From positions 15,021 through 79,020 of the forward strand of contig JAZNZY010000032.1 of NCBI GenBank assembly GCA_045595165.1: DNA of 64,000 nt. Direction: 5' to 3'. The translations under genes were made by a program, and so were the position numbers. This DNA is from SFLA01 sp045595165 (GTDB lineage Bacteria; Bacillota; Clostridia; Oscillospirales; CAG-382). Positions 8,573 through 17,778 of the stretch are shown piece after piece. The notes below the pieces were generated by a model. The model searched no databases, had not been told where the DNA came from, and saw nothing but the letters and a program-made list of their open reading frames with translations. Numbering within the stretch: position 1 is the stretch's first letter; each line of letters begins with the position of its first letter.

Positions 8573-8613
8573 GCACCCCTGAAACGCTTATGCGTTTCAG
8601 GGGTGCACCTTTT
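8573..8613. terminator. Bidirectional intrinsic terminator
   Basis: Fifteen-base perfect arms (GCACCCCTGAAACGC and its complement) surround the loop TTAT, followed by ACCTTTTTT on plus and by a T-rich tail on minus. It separates the convergent kinase and Cys-rich genes. Confidence 0.9.
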
Positions 8614-9456
8614 TTATTTCTTGTTACAACCGTTGTTGCAGCCGTTGTTATTACAGCAATTCATATTATGGGGATCGCTCACCGGCATAAAGGAATCGCA
8701 GGGGAAGCACATTTTTTCAAATATGCTGCAGGGGTCGCCGTTTGCAACGGGGGTGGAATCCCTTTCGGGAAGCACCAGCTGGGCGGCAGGTATCATAAGC
8801 TGTACCTGTCTTTCCATACGGATCACCGAGAACACGCCCAGAGAAACGTATACGCTCTGATTACCCAGACCTTCCTTGAAGCAGCCGTTAAAGCGCTGGC
8901 GGATAATCTGGGGAATACAATCGCAGGGGATACAGCAATGTCCGAATGGACGGCATTTTTCCACAAGCTTTGTGTCAAGGCTTATGGGATGTGCAACCTC
9001 AACTACCACGGTGGGAAGTGAGCATTCGGTGTGGCATCCCAGACAATCGGGATTAGCGCAAAAATCGTTGTTGGCAGGGTCGGATTTAAATACCGAAACG
9101 TCCTTTTCGCTGCCGAAGAGTATAATCTTCTTATCGTAGGCGGCAACGCCTTCCACTTCCACGGATCTGCCGTTTGCAATACATACTTCCAGCTTAACGC
9201 AGAAGAAGTATCTTACCGTAACGTGATAAAATCCGCAGTTAAAGGGAATCTCTTCCACGGTAATACTTGTGGATATAACGTCAACGCATTTGGTTCTTAC
9301 TGCCGTTGCGTGATCTATAACGTCCTGCGCCGCATCCGTAAACTGTACCTTTATATCTTCAATGCAGTCTTTATCGCGGGCAGAATCGAATATTCTGTTT
9401 ACACTTATACAAACCTGTTCGCTTTGTCTTGAACAGGAATTGTTTCTATCGACCAT
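8614..9456 (-). CDS. Cysteine-rich protein, candidate spore coat component
   Basis: A 280-residue soluble protein with about two dozen Cys, no signal peptide and no membrane helix. The N-terminal region carries VCISVNRIFDSARDKDCIED; I have a general memory of this pattern in conserved clostridial proteins of unknown function. The middle is rich in CX2C-like pairs (NPDCLGCHTEC, CCIPCDCIPQ), and the end is Asn/Cys-rich (NCCNNNGCNNGCNKK). I start at 9456 because AAGGAGG is correctly spaced there; an ATG at 9462 is too close. The promoter matches sigma-K, and spoIIID is nearby, so a disulfide-linked coat or crust protein is plausible. This is inference only. Confidence 0.75.
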   Translation of the reverse strand: MVDRNNSCSRQSEQVCISVNRIFDSARDKDCIEDIKVQFTDAAQDVIDHATAVRTKCVDVISTSITVEEIPFNCGFYHVTVRYFFCVKLEVCIANGRSVEVEGVAAYDKKIILFGSEKDVSVFKSDPANNDFCANPDCLGCHTECSLPTVVVEVAHPISLDTKLVEKCRPFGHCCIPCDCIPQIIRQRFNGCFKEGLGNQSVYVSLGVFSVIRMERQVQLMIPAAQLVLPERDSTPVANGDPCSIFEKMCFPCDSFMPVSDPHNMNCCNNNGCNNGCNKK

Positions 9457-9491
9457 TATCATTCCTCCTTGAAAATTTGAATATCTGTTAC

Positions 9492-9520
9492 TATAGTATG
9501 CAAAGTCGAAAAAAGGTGTT
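9492..9520 (-). promoter_or_regulatory. Sigma-K-like promoter of the Cys-rich gene
   Basis: On the minus strand: -35 AACA, 16-base spacer, -10 CATACTATA. This fits the published sigma-K consensus (AC, 16-17 bases, CATAnnnTA). It lies about 36 bases before the ATG at 9456. Confidence 0.55.
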
Positions 9521-9529
9521 CCGTACAAG

Positions 9530-9558
9530 TTGCAAAAAATGTAGTTTTATGTTATTAT
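9530..9558 (+). promoter_or_regulatory. Promoter of the large lipoprotein gene
   Basis: -35 TTGCAA, 17-base spacer, -10 TATTAT, ending 21 bases before the ATG at 9580. Confidence 0.6.
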
Positions 9559-9579
9559 GTTTTTACGGAGGTGGCTGTA

Positions 9580-12500
9580 ATGAAAAAAAGCTCATTGTTT
9601 ATTTTGTGCATATTCATTTTTACATTGTTTTTATGTTCCTGCGGAGGAGAAGACACGGGAATTACCCTTACTGCGGACGGTACCGTCTATAAGGTAGAAA
9701 CATATAATACGGTTTCCGATTGCGCTTTGTTCGACAGGGATTATGCGCCCGATGGCGAATCTGCTCCTTTTTATACAGCGCCTGCCGGCGGCGCTGTGTT
9801 TGTCTGTTATGAAAAGCAGGGCGAAACGGTGATCATAAGCGATTCCGTTGTAAAGGGATCGATGTGTATTATTCCAACCAACGGCTACAGTGTTTTTGTT
9901 AAAGGCGCTTCTCCTTCGGATGCGTTCTCGTTGGATGGATATCAAATGCATGAATATATTGATATTTATAACCTTCCCTCCGTCGTCCACGCAAGTGATA
10001 TGGTGGGCGTTCTCCTTTCCCATAAAGATCCTCTCGGCTTTGACGGAGTTACCAACGCCTTGTTTTCTCCCTCTGCTTCCAATCGTATTATAGTCCCCGA
10101 TGGATATCTGGGCATCACCTGTTCCAGAAACGTAAAGGGCGAGTTTGTTACCGAAGAATATGGAGTGGAAAAAACTGCTGCCCGTGAGTTTACTCTGATG
10201 TTTTCAGATCCTTATTCGCTGGGCTTTGCCAAAGCATTTATGAAAGGAAAGGTGGGATATAATATCAACAACACCGAAAAGATTTCATCATACGGAAGCG
10301 GAATGTATGCGGTAATAGGGGATGCACCCTTTGAAATTACTGCTTATAATCCTGAAAAATCCTCCGAAGGTGTGGAAATATATGACGAAACCTACGGTTT
10401 AAAGCTTTCTCCGGAGCGGGAATTCGAATTTTTGGATATTTTCGTGTTTGACGGAGTGGTGGCATACGTGGGCGAACCAAACGCTCGCACCGTGCTTCCG
10501 TACCCTTCGGGATACGCAGTTTGCTTTAACGGTAAAACCGCCGTTGAAGCGGCAAAAGGCATAAAGGTGGGCGATACGGTTGAAACCGTACTGCTCGACG
10601 TGGTTACGACCCCTGCGGATTACGTTCTTTTAAACGGAAAAAATATTGTTGAAACTGTTTTCCGCAACGAAAACCGTACCTCCTTTGCAACCGCCGTAGT
10701 GTACGACAGCGAATTTTTCTGGGACAGCACCCGTACCAATATCTGGGGCGCGGAAGCGGCGTTCGATGCGGACGGCAACTTTGTATCCGCTACAAAGTTG
10801 GGTATCGAAGGTGAATCGGGAGATACACCCATTCCCGACGGCGGATTTGTGCTTTCCTCGGGTAACGATCTTTATGCAGGATATATGTCAAAGCTGAAAG
10901 CGGGCAGCACCGCACAGCGCATACAAAAAGACACCGCATATTTTTACCGTGTAATACGGGATATATCTTACGGCAATTCTGCCGAGGGACGTTACGCCAC
11001 GGTTTACAGCGGAATATCCCGCACGCCCAATGCGGAAAATACTCTTGAGATATCCGTGGATAAAAACGGGTATATAATTTCCTCGTCAACGGGAGGCAAC
11101 ACTTCCGTACCCGACGGCGGTTATGTCATTTCCGCTTCGGGGGACAAAAAGCAGGAGATAATGCGCTTTTATAAGGTCGGTCAGCGTGTTATTTTTATGG
11201 AGGATAAATATTCCTTTGCCCTGTTCGGAGATTCTGCTTTGAATACCGCGGAATACGAAGAAACACTCACAGACTGTGTGAGCAGACTTGATGAATACGC
11301 AAAAGAGCTTCTACCTTTGGATTACGGTTATGCTTACGGTTTGGCAGAGGATGCAAAATCTCTTCTTGCCGCTTCCGCTTCAGATCCCGTTAAGCTTTTC
11401 GAAGCGAAAGAAAAGATCGATGAACTGTGTAATATAAGCGTTCCTTCCTTGCTCGTTCAGGACCGCAGTGCGTGGGTGGTGCATTATGAAACCGATATTC
11501 AGGACGTAGCACATATTGTGGAATACGCTCATTCCTTGGGACTTAACAGACTTATCGTTTCTCCTTTCAGAGATACTTACGCGTTGTATAACACCGAAAA
11601 TGAGCATCTTTTCCGCCATCCCAATCTCGGAGAAGGGGAGGATATGCTTAAAGCTTACGTTGAGGAATGTCATAAACGGGGAATGCAGGTGTACTTTATG
11701 TATTGCTGCTTTACCACTGCATATCCTTCGGAAGCATATCCCGGTGAACATTATGTAAACTATTTCGGTGACAAACTTCTTATATCGAAAACGGGCAGGG
11801 ACGTGGCATATTTTTACGATACCCCCAGTTATACTCTCAATCCTTACGATAAAGAGGTGAGAGCGTGGACACTTGAGGTGATCAAAGAAGTGTGCGAAAA
11901 CTACGATATAGACGGTATTCAGCTTGATTACATTCGTTTCCCTCTGCCTACCTATTACAGCGCAGACAGATATGAGGACCATGGATATAATCAAGATATA
12001 ATCAATGCGTTTACCGCAAAATACGGCGCCGCCGCAAACCCTGTGAATATGCCGATAACCCACGAGCTTTGGGACGAGTGGTGCGATTTCAGAAGCGATA
12101 TCATCACCTCCTTTGCCTCGGAAGCTTCCCGTCTGGTAAAGGAATACGATCTCACCTTTTCCTGCACCTGCTTTGCAGATGCCGGAGATAGGGAAAAATA
12201 CGTGTTCCAGGACGTTGCCGCCTGGGCAGAGCAGGGAATAATCGATGAAATATACCCGATGATCTATTCCGCCACCCTTGAAGGACAGGTCAAATACGGC
12301 GACGAGATCAAGAGTATCGTGGGCGACAAATGCCGTGTGATTTTGGGAATCGGCACGTATGACGGAGAAACGCCGCAGATAGCGCGGGATCAGGTCCTGT
12401 ATTCCGCCTCTGTCGGTACTGACGGAAACTCTGTGTTCGCTTTGGAATATATGCAGAATTTCGGCTTTGATACCGTCTACGGTAAATCTCTCTATCGGAA

Positions 12501-12831
12501 TTCTGCCGTTACTGCCGATATGTACGGTGAAGCGGTTAAAAAGTACTGCGAAGAATACGAATTTCTTATCACAAAAGTGTACGGCTATTTTTATGATGAG
12601 GATTATTCGGAGTTACTGGATTCGGTAAGCGAGATTGCCGAATCGTACGGCACCTTTGATCCATCCGTCAAGACAGACCGTGAGAAATCAGAGTATCTGC
12701 GGCAGGTGATAAACGCATTTGCTTCTCTCAAAGACGCTTTGGATGCCCAATCTCCCGTATACGAAAATCTTTCCGATAAAACGGATACGGTGATATCATC
12801 TCTCACCCGTTTGAAGAACACCTTGAACTGA
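9580..12831 (+). CDS. Large lipoprotein with GHL10-type (DUF187) glycoside hydrolase-like domain
   Basis: A 1083-residue secreted protein. The signal peptide ends in a lipobox (LFLCSC), so it should be a lipid-anchored surface protein. Residues about 630-960 form a TIM barrel of the GHL10/DUF187 family (the YngK type), with SAWVVHYETD, DGIQLDYIRFP (probable acid residues) and DEIYPMIYS. About 600 residues precede it and contain a repeated motif like PDGGYVISASG at about 171, 306, 417 and 510. A helical tail of about 100 residues closes the protein. A role in cell-wall or glycan turnover is likely, substrate unknown. The ATG at 9580 has GGAGG eight bases upstream; a GTG at 9571 overlaps that site. 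Confidence 0.88.
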   Translation: MKKSSLFILCIFIFTLFLCSCGGEDTGITLTADGTVYKVETYNTVSDCALFDRDYAPDGESAPFYTAPAGGAVFVCYEKQGETVIISDSVVKGSMCIIPTNGYSVFVKGASPSDAFSLDGYQMHEYIDIYNLPSVVHASDMVGVLLSHKDPLGFDGVTNALFSPSASNRIIVPDGYLGITCSRNVKGEFVTEEYGVEKTAAREFTLMFSDPYSLGFAKAFMKGKVGYNINNTEKISSYGSGMYAVIGDAPFEITAYNPEKSSEGVEIYDETYGLKLSPEREFEFLDIFVFDGVVAYVGEPNARTVLPYPSGYAVCFNGKTAVEAAKGIKVGDTVETVLLDVVTTPADYVLLNGKNIVETVFRNENRTSFATAVVYDSEFFWDSTRTNIWGAEAAFDADGNFVSATKLGIEGESGDTPIPDGGFVLSSGNDLYAGYMSKLKAGSTAQRIQKDTAYFYRVIRDISYGNSAEGRYATVYSGISRTPNAENTLEISVDKNGYIISSSTGGNTSVPDGGYVISASGDKKQEIMRFYKVGQRVIFMEDKYSFALFGDSALNTAEYEETLTDCVSRLDEYAKELLPLDYGYAYGLAEDAKSLLAASASDPVKLFEAKEKIDELCNISVPSLLVQDRSAWVVHYETDIQDVAHIVEYAHSLGLNRLIVSPFRDTYALYNTENEHLFRHPNLGEGEDMLKAYVEECHKRGMQVYFMYCCFTTAYPSEAYPGEHYVNYFGDKLLISKTGRDVAYFYDTPSYTLNPYDKEVRAWTLEVIKEVCENYDIDGIQLDYIRFPLPTYYSADRYEDHGYNQDIINAFTAKYGAAANPVNMPITHELWDEWCDFRSDIITSFASEASRLVKEYDLTFSCTCFADAGDREKYVFQDVAAWAEQGIIDEIYPMIYSATLEGQVKYGDEIKSIVGDKCRVILGIGTYDGETPQIARDQVLYSASVGTDGNSVFALEYMQNFGFDTVYGKSLYRNSAVTADMYGEAVKKYCEEYEFLITKVYGYFYDEDYSELLDSVSEIAESYGTFDPSVKTDREKSEYLRQVINAFASLKDALDAQSPVYENLSDKTDTVISSLTRLKNTLN

Positions 12832-12836
12832 AATGC

Positions 12837-12864
12837 AAAAGCCCTCTTTCGGAAGAGGGCTTTT
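12837..12864 (+). terminator. Intrinsic terminator of the lipoprotein gene
   Basis: AAAAGCCCTCTT pairs with AAGAGGGCTTTT around the loop TCGG, five bases after the stop codon. Confidence 0.85.
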
Positions 12865-12913
12865 CGATATATTATGACAAAAAATAGTCATAAATAGTTT
12901 ACAAGAATAGTGT

Positions 12914-12942
12914 TTGCATTTTCGATATTATTGTGTTACAAT
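12914..12942 (+). promoter_or_regulatory. Promoter of the 12975 sensor kinase
   Basis: -35 TTGCAT, 17-base spacer, -10 TACAAT, 32 bases before the GTG start. Confidence 0.65.
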
Positions 12943-12974
12943 AAAAAAGGAAAAATAATACGGGGGTACGGTTT

Positions 12975-14423
12975 GTGTTTAAAAGCATATTTACCAGGTA
13001 TTTATCTGCCGTAGCGGCAATAATATTCGTAAGCTTTATTTTGCTGGGCGTTATCTTATCTGCCGTGCTTACAAACAATTCAATGGAAACACGCGACGTT
13101 TTGATGCAGCGTACCGCACACAGCGTTGCCACGAATATAAAAACTCTTTCTGCGGTTACGGGAAAAAACGATCTTGATAAATTGGTTTTCGCCTACAGAA
13201 ATGAGCTTAAAGAAAACATAAGCGGCATTGCCCGTATGACCACTGCGGAGATAATTATTTTCGATTGCGACGGCAGCTATCTTCTGGGCACCCGCTATAC
13301 CGGTGGTCTTTCGCCATCCGTTGCGGCAGATATTCTGGACGGCGGAAGCAAGTATACCATTTCCGATCTGGACGGTATGCTGGGCGCAAAATCTCTTAAT
13401 TATTTCTATATAATCGTAGGAGAACACGGCACGGCGGACGGTATAATTTTAGTTACCACCAACCATATTAGCGATGCCGGCTTCGTGTCCAAGGTTATAA
13501 AGCTTTTTGTTGCGATCACGCTTTGGGTATTTCTGGCAATTTTGATCGGCGTATATATAGTTTCCGAGCGTATAACCGCACCCATTAAAAAAGCGTCCCA
13601 CGCCGCCGCTCAATACGCTATGGGCGATTTTACCGAGCGTATTCCCGTAACGGGACAGGACGAGATAACCACGCTTTCGAGAGCCATAAACCATATGGCG
13701 GATTCACTCAGCAAGACCGAGGAAAACCGAAACACCTTTATCGCCAACGTGTCCCACGACCTGCGCACTCCTATGACGACCATAGCAGGCTTTGCGGACG
13801 GTATTCTGGACGGCACCATCCCTCCCGAAAAGCAACAGCAATGTCTTGAGGTAATATCTTCGGAAACTCACAGACTTTCCCGTCTTGTTTCCTCCTTGCT
13901 TGAAATGTCCCGCGCAGGAAACGGAAACATAAATCCCGTAAGATTCAATCTTACCGAGAAAGCCCGTCAGGCGCTTATCGGTCTTGAGAGTAAGATAGAA
14001 AGCAAGCATCTTGAAATAGAATTTAATTGCGATGAGGACGTTTTCGTTATGGCGGATACGGATTCTATCCATCAGGTAGTATATAATCTTACCGAAAACG
14101 CCGTAAAATTCTGTAACGAAAAAGGTAAGCTTACCATAAATATGGGCAAAGAGGGCAAAAAAGCTTTCTTTGAAATCATCAACACCGGCGACGGTATTCC
14201 AAAGAATGAGATTCCTTTGCTGTTCGAACGATTTTATAAAAGCGACCGCAGCCGCGGTCTTGATAAAACGGGTATGGGCTTGGGTCTGTATATCGTAAAG
14301 ACCAACCTTGCTTCTCACGGAGAAACCATAACCGTAAACTCGGAGCAGGGAAAATTCACAGCGTTCCGCTTTACGCTGCCGCTTGCACCGCAGACTATTG
14401 CGACAGCAGGCATAAGGCGGTAA
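12975..14423 (+). CDS. Sensor histidine kinase without an adjacent response regulator
   Basis: A 482-residue membrane kinase. There are two membrane helices at about 9-33 and 177-197, bracketing a roughly 140-residue extracytoplasmic sensor. A HAMP linker follows (SERITAPIKKASHAAAQ), then HisKA with NVSHDLRTPM (His at about 262). HATPase_c shows NLTENAVKF, NTGDGIPK and GMGLGLYIVK. The start is GTG, with GGGGGT eight bases upstream; no ATG fits. No response regulator gene lies on either side, so its partner is elsewhere. The next gene is an HtrA protease, which suggests control of envelope protein quality. Confidence 0.93.
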   Translation: MFKSIFTRYLSAVAAIIFVSFILLGVILSAVLTNNSMETRDVLMQRTAHSVATNIKTLSAVTGKNDLDKLVFAYRNELKENISGIARMTTAEIIIFDCDGSYLLGTRYTGGLSPSVAADILDGGSKYTISDLDGMLGAKSLNYFYIIVGEHGTADGIILVTTNHISDAGFVSKVIKLFVAITLWVFLAILIGVYIVSERITAPIKKASHAAAQYAMGDFTERIPVTGQDEITTLSRAINHMADSLSKTEENRNTFIANVSHDLRTPMTTIAGFADGILDGTIPPEKQQQCLEVISSETHRLSRLVSSLLEMSRAGNGNINPVRFNLTEKARQALIGLESKIESKHLEIEFNCDEDVFVMADTDSIHQVVYNLTENAVKFCNEKGKLTINMGKEGKKAFFEIINTGDGIPKNEIPLLFERFYKSDRSRGLDKTGMGLGLYIVKTNLASHGETITVNSEQGKFTAFRFTLPLAPQTIATAGIRR

Positions 14424-14475
14424 CCCACGCCGTAAGAAACGGCACTACTATGTATACCGGGGAGGTATTGTATCA

Positions 14476-15915
14476 ATGAACGAAAACGAAATGAAAGACG
14501 AACTGCTTGAAAGCGAACAGGCGGAATCGGAGAAGACGGAGGAAAAAGCACAGCTTCCTCAGACGGAGGAAACTTGCACGCCTTCCGATGCGGCGCCGAA
14601 ATATTACGTTCCCCCTCACGATGACGGATGGCAGCCCTACGATCCTTCGAAAACCTATGCAAATAATTGGGATTCAAAGGATAAAAAGAAAAACGGAGCC
14701 GGCAAAAAAGCCCTTGTTTTCGGCATAGTTATGTCCGCTTTGGTGTTGGTGTGCGTTTCGGGCTTTGCGCTTTCTCTCTTTATGAAGGCTATCGGCGTGC
14801 CCGGACTTTTAACGGACGTGTCCTCTCCCGATGAAACCGAGATATCTCGCGCTCCCTTGGAAAACGATGTTTCCGATGATGACGAACAGACCGAGCTTAT
14901 TCCTACCGATAACCCCGAGCTTAATCTGAATATAACCGATTACGATAAGGTTACCACCGTTTATACCGAGCTTTATGAAAAATGCTCCGTAAGCTGTGTT
15001 TCCATTATCTGTTCTTATAAAAATCAGTCGGGCTACGCTTTGGGAAGCGGATTCGTTTTGTCGAAAGATGGATATATCGCAACCAACCATCACGTTATCG
15101 AGGATGCGGATACCATAACCGTTCAGTTTTATGACGGCACGGAATACGAAGCTATCCTTATCGGCTCGGATTCCGTAACGGACCTTGCGGTTTTGCGCAT
15201 TGAGGCTGAAGGACTTGTTCCCGTTGAGCTCGGCGATTCCGATAAGATCTCCGTAGGCGAGCCTGTTGTGGCTATCGGCACTCCTTACGATATCACCCTT
15301 GCGGGTACAATGACCTCCGGTATAGTATCCGGACTTGCCCGAGATGTTGAGTGTACAGATGATTACGGCAACGTTGTAAAAACTATGACACTTATCCAGA
15401 CCGATTCTCCCATTAACCCCGGTAACTCCGGCGGACCGCTTTTCAATACAAACGGTCAGGTAATCGGCATAAATACCCTTAAGCTTATGGACGAATTCGA
15501 AGGTATCGGCTTCAGTATTCCCATAACCGATGCCATCAAGGTTTTTGAAACTCTCGTAAAATACGGCGAACTGCCCGATTACGGTGATACCGATTTCGTA
15601 AAGACCTCTCCCAAGCTTCATATTACCGTTATGTCTGTTTCCGATGCACGCAACAGCGTTGAATACGGCAGGTTTATAAGCAAGGATGCCCCCGACGGAG
15701 TCTACGTTATCGAGGTTACTCCCGGCACGGCAATTTATGAAGCGGGCTTGGAAATATACGACATAATCACCGAATTCAACGGCGTCGTTCTGGAGGGCAG
15801 GGAAGACCTTGCAACCGAGCTTTCCAAATGCTCCGCAGGCGATACGGTTACCATAAAGGTATACCACCGCGGCGAGTATAAAACCCTCACCTTTAAGCTT
15901 GATAAAGCAGGATAA
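14476..15915 (+). CDS. htrA: HtrA/DegP-like membrane-anchored serine protease with PDZ domain
   Basis: A 479-residue protein. An acidic N-terminal cytoplasmic region of about 75 residues is followed by one membrane helix (about 76-97), then a trypsin-like domain outside the cell. The catalytic triad is visible: His206 in ATNHHVI, Asp236 in SVTDLAVL and Ser318 in PGNSGGPLF. A single PDZ domain at about 385-475 contains TPGTAIYEAGLEIYDII. HtrA proteins degrade or hold misfolded exported proteins. The GGGGAGG ribosome site is good. It lies 52 bases after the sensor kinase with no terminator between, so the two are probably co-transcribed. Confidence 0.95.
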   Translation: MNENEMKDELLESEQAESEKTEEKAQLPQTEETCTPSDAAPKYYVPPHDDGWQPYDPSKTYANNWDSKDKKKNGAGKKALVFGIVMSALVLVCVSGFALSLFMKAIGVPGLLTDVSSPDETEISRAPLENDVSDDDEQTELIPTDNPELNLNITDYDKVTTVYTELYEKCSVSCVSIICSYKNQSGYALGSGFVLSKDGYIATNHHVIEDADTITVQFYDGTEYEAILIGSDSVTDLAVLRIEAEGLVPVELGDSDKISVGEPVVAIGTPYDITLAGTMTSGIVSGLARDVECTDDYGNVVKTMTLIQTDSPINPGNSGGPLFNTNGQVIGINTLKLMDEFEGIGFSIPITDAIKVFETLVKYGELPDYGDTDFVKTSPKLHITVMSVSDARNSVEYGRFISKDAPDGVYVIEVTPGTAIYEAGLEIYDIITEFNGVVLEGREDLATELSKCSAGDTVTIKVYHRGEYKTLTFKLDKAG

Positions 15916-15931
15916 AAATCACCCCACGAAT

Positions 15932-15960
15932 AAAAAAGAGGCTGATACAGCCTCTTTTTT
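15932..15960 (+). terminator. Intrinsic terminator of htrA
   Basis: AAAAAAGAGGCTG pairs with CAGCCTCTTTTTT around a three-base loop; the T run forms the tail. Confidence 0.85.
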
Positions 15961-15985
15961 GTATGCTTTTGCAATCAACTGTTGC

Positions 15986-16014
15986 TCGACAAAGCTGAAT
16001 GTTTGTGTTAAAAT
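15986..16014 (+). promoter_or_regulatory. Promoter of the 16038 regulator
   Basis: -35 TCGACA, 17-base spacer, -10 TAAAAT, 23 bases before the ATG. Confidence 0.65.
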
Positions 16015-16037
16015 GAAAATGTAAACGAGGTGAAGCT

Positions 16038-16730
16038 ATGTTCGATACAACAAAATTCGGCGGTTATCTGTCCCGTCTTCGTAAAAATGCGGATATGACA
16101 CAATCTGAGCTTGCGGATAAACTTAATGTAACCCACCAAGCTGTTTCAAGATATGAAAACGGGCATTGCTTTCCCGATATATCCGTGCTGGTTCAAATTG
16201 CGGAGATATTCAATGTAACTATTGATGAGCTTATAAATTCGGGCGAACCGACCAAAGGTGAATCTAAAATTCTCGGCAGTGTTGCAACGGGCAACAGCGA
16301 TATTTTGGCAGACGACTTTTCGGATATTGTTAGCCTCGCGCCCATATTAAAGCCCAGTATATTGGCAAAACTGTCTTCAAAGTTTTCACAGCAGGGAATT
16401 GATATTTCCAATATCGTTGCGCTTGCGCAATATCTTAACGATGAAGCCGTAGTATCTTTGCTTGAGAATGCGGAGCTTTCTTCTCTTGACAGTGAACTGC
16501 TGGAAGTATTTTTACCCGTTCTTGATATAAAAGCAAAAACAAAGATATTTGAAAAGGTTATTGAAGGCAAGCTGCCTTGGCATTTTGTCGAAATTCTTTT
16601 GCCTCACGCCGAATTTCTTACCAGCCATATTGAAGCGGCTGTTATCGAAGGTGCTTTGCCCAACGAAGTGCTTGATGTTTTGTACCATCATTTTTGGGGT
16701 GAAAACGGGTATAAAACAGGAGGTAAATGA
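16038..16730 (+). CDS. Xre-family regulator with helical C-terminal domain
   Basis: A 230-residue protein. Residues 1-65 are a Cro/C1 helix-turn-helix (MTQSELADKLNVTHQAVSRYENG). The remainder is made of short alternating helices with LAP and Ile/Leu-rich patterns, similar in style to the larger regulator at 48568. It overlaps the methyltransferase gene, so the two form an operon. The ligand and target are unknown; autoregulation of this operon is a reasonable guess. Confidence 0.85.
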   Translation: MFDTTKFGGYLSRLRKNADMTQSELADKLNVTHQAVSRYENGHCFPDISVLVQIAEIFNVTIDELINSGEPTKGESKILGSVATGNSDILADDFSDIVSLAPILKPSILAKLSSKFSQQGIDISNIVALAQYLNDEAVVSLLENAELSSLDSELLEVFLPVLDIKAKTKIFEKVIEGKLPWHFVEILLPHAEFLTSHIEAAVIEGALPNEVLDVLYHHFWGENGYKTGGK

Positions 16731-17692
16731 TGTTTGTATGCCCAAAATGTAAAGGGAAAATAACATTACCTCAATGTTGTTGCGGATATCCGGTCAAAAA
16801 GATAAATAACATTTGGCAGTTAACTGATATGCCCGATATGGTTACAAGCGGCAATGGGGACAAATATATAGGTTATGAGCATATCGGAGGATCGTATTCG
16901 GGAAACAGCAAATACGTTATCGAAGAGTCAGATGTGCTTTTTGCAAAGGAAATATCAAAGATTACAGGCGGCGGCGTTTTTCTCGATCTCGCTTGCGGCG
17001 ACGGTTGCTTTACCGTACCTTGCGCCGAAAATGGGACGAAAATCATCGCGGGCGATATTTCAAATAATATGCTTTCCATTCTTCAGGATAAGGCAAAATA
17101 CAACAATATTTCCCTTGATAACGTTACGCTTTGCCGAATGAATGCACTTGAAATTCCCCTCGCAGACGAAAGCGTTGATACGGTGGTTGCAAACAGCGTT
17201 TTGCATCTAATTTCCAACCCCGAAAAGGTGTTGCGTGAAATATACCGTGTTCTTAAAAAAGGCGGCGTGTTTATCTGCAAGGATGATTCTCCCGGCAAGA
17301 CGCCCGAAGCGCCGTTTGATAATTCGTTGTATTTGGAAATAGTCAATTCTATGTACCGCGATTATTGGAATACGCTGAATTCTATTGGCATCTACGCAAA
17401 GAAATACAGTTGGAAGTTTGATAGGGATGTTTTTTGCGAAAAACTGTTTGAGAGTAAAGACGTGCATACTATCGAACATTCGAAAGCTTACGACGTCCCG
17501 TTGAGAAGCGGATTTTTCGCTCGCTTTGAAAGCCGCGGTTTTTCCGACCAAGTGGAAGTCCCAAAGGAAACGCACACATCGGTAATTTCGGATGTTGTAT
17601 ATAAAATGAGTGCCATGTACGGCGAAAACTTTTTGGATATTTCCTGCAAAGCTTTTGAAGGCGATATAACAATAACTACATATAAAAAGTAA
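16730..17692 (+). CDS. SAM-dependent methyltransferase with N-terminal zinc ribbon
   Basis: A 320-residue protein. The first 25 residues hold CPKCKGK and CCCGYP, a zinc-ribbon-like set of Cys. The class I methyltransferase core shows motif I, FLDLACGDGCFTV, the acidic motif II, IIAGDISNNML, and a motif near ESVDTVVANSVLHLI. The layout recalls RlmA-like and related methyltransferases, but the substrate is uncertain. ATGATG occurs at 16727/16730; the second has better spacing (six bases) from AGGAGG. The gene overlaps the upstream regulator's stop codon. Confidence 0.85.
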   Translation: MFVCPKCKGKITLPQCCCGYPVKKINNIWQLTDMPDMVTSGNGDKYIGYEHIGGSYSGNSKYVIEESDVLFAKEISKITGGGVFLDLACGDGCFTVPCAENGTKIIAGDISNNMLSILQDKAKYNNISLDNVTLCRMNALEIPLADESVDTVVANSVLHLISNPEKVLREIYRVLKKGGVFICKDDSPGKTPEAPFDNSLYLEIVNSMYRDYWNTLNSIGIYAKKYSWKFDRDVFCEKLFESKDVHTIEHSKAYDVPLRSGFFARFESRGFSDQVEVPKETHTSVISDVVYKMSAMYGENFLDISCKAFEGDITITTYKK

Positions 17693-17715
17693 AAGAGGCT
17701 TCAAAAGCCTCTTTT
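17691..17715 (+). terminator. Intrinsic terminator
   Basis: AAAAGAGGCT pairs with AGCCTCTTTT around TCAAA. It overlaps the methyltransferase stop codon and is followed by GTTTT. Confidence 0.8.
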
Positions 17716-17778
17716 GTTTTACTATTGGGGTTGTCTTTCGGGATCTCCAAAAAAGTGCAAGCATTTCAGGGGCAAATA

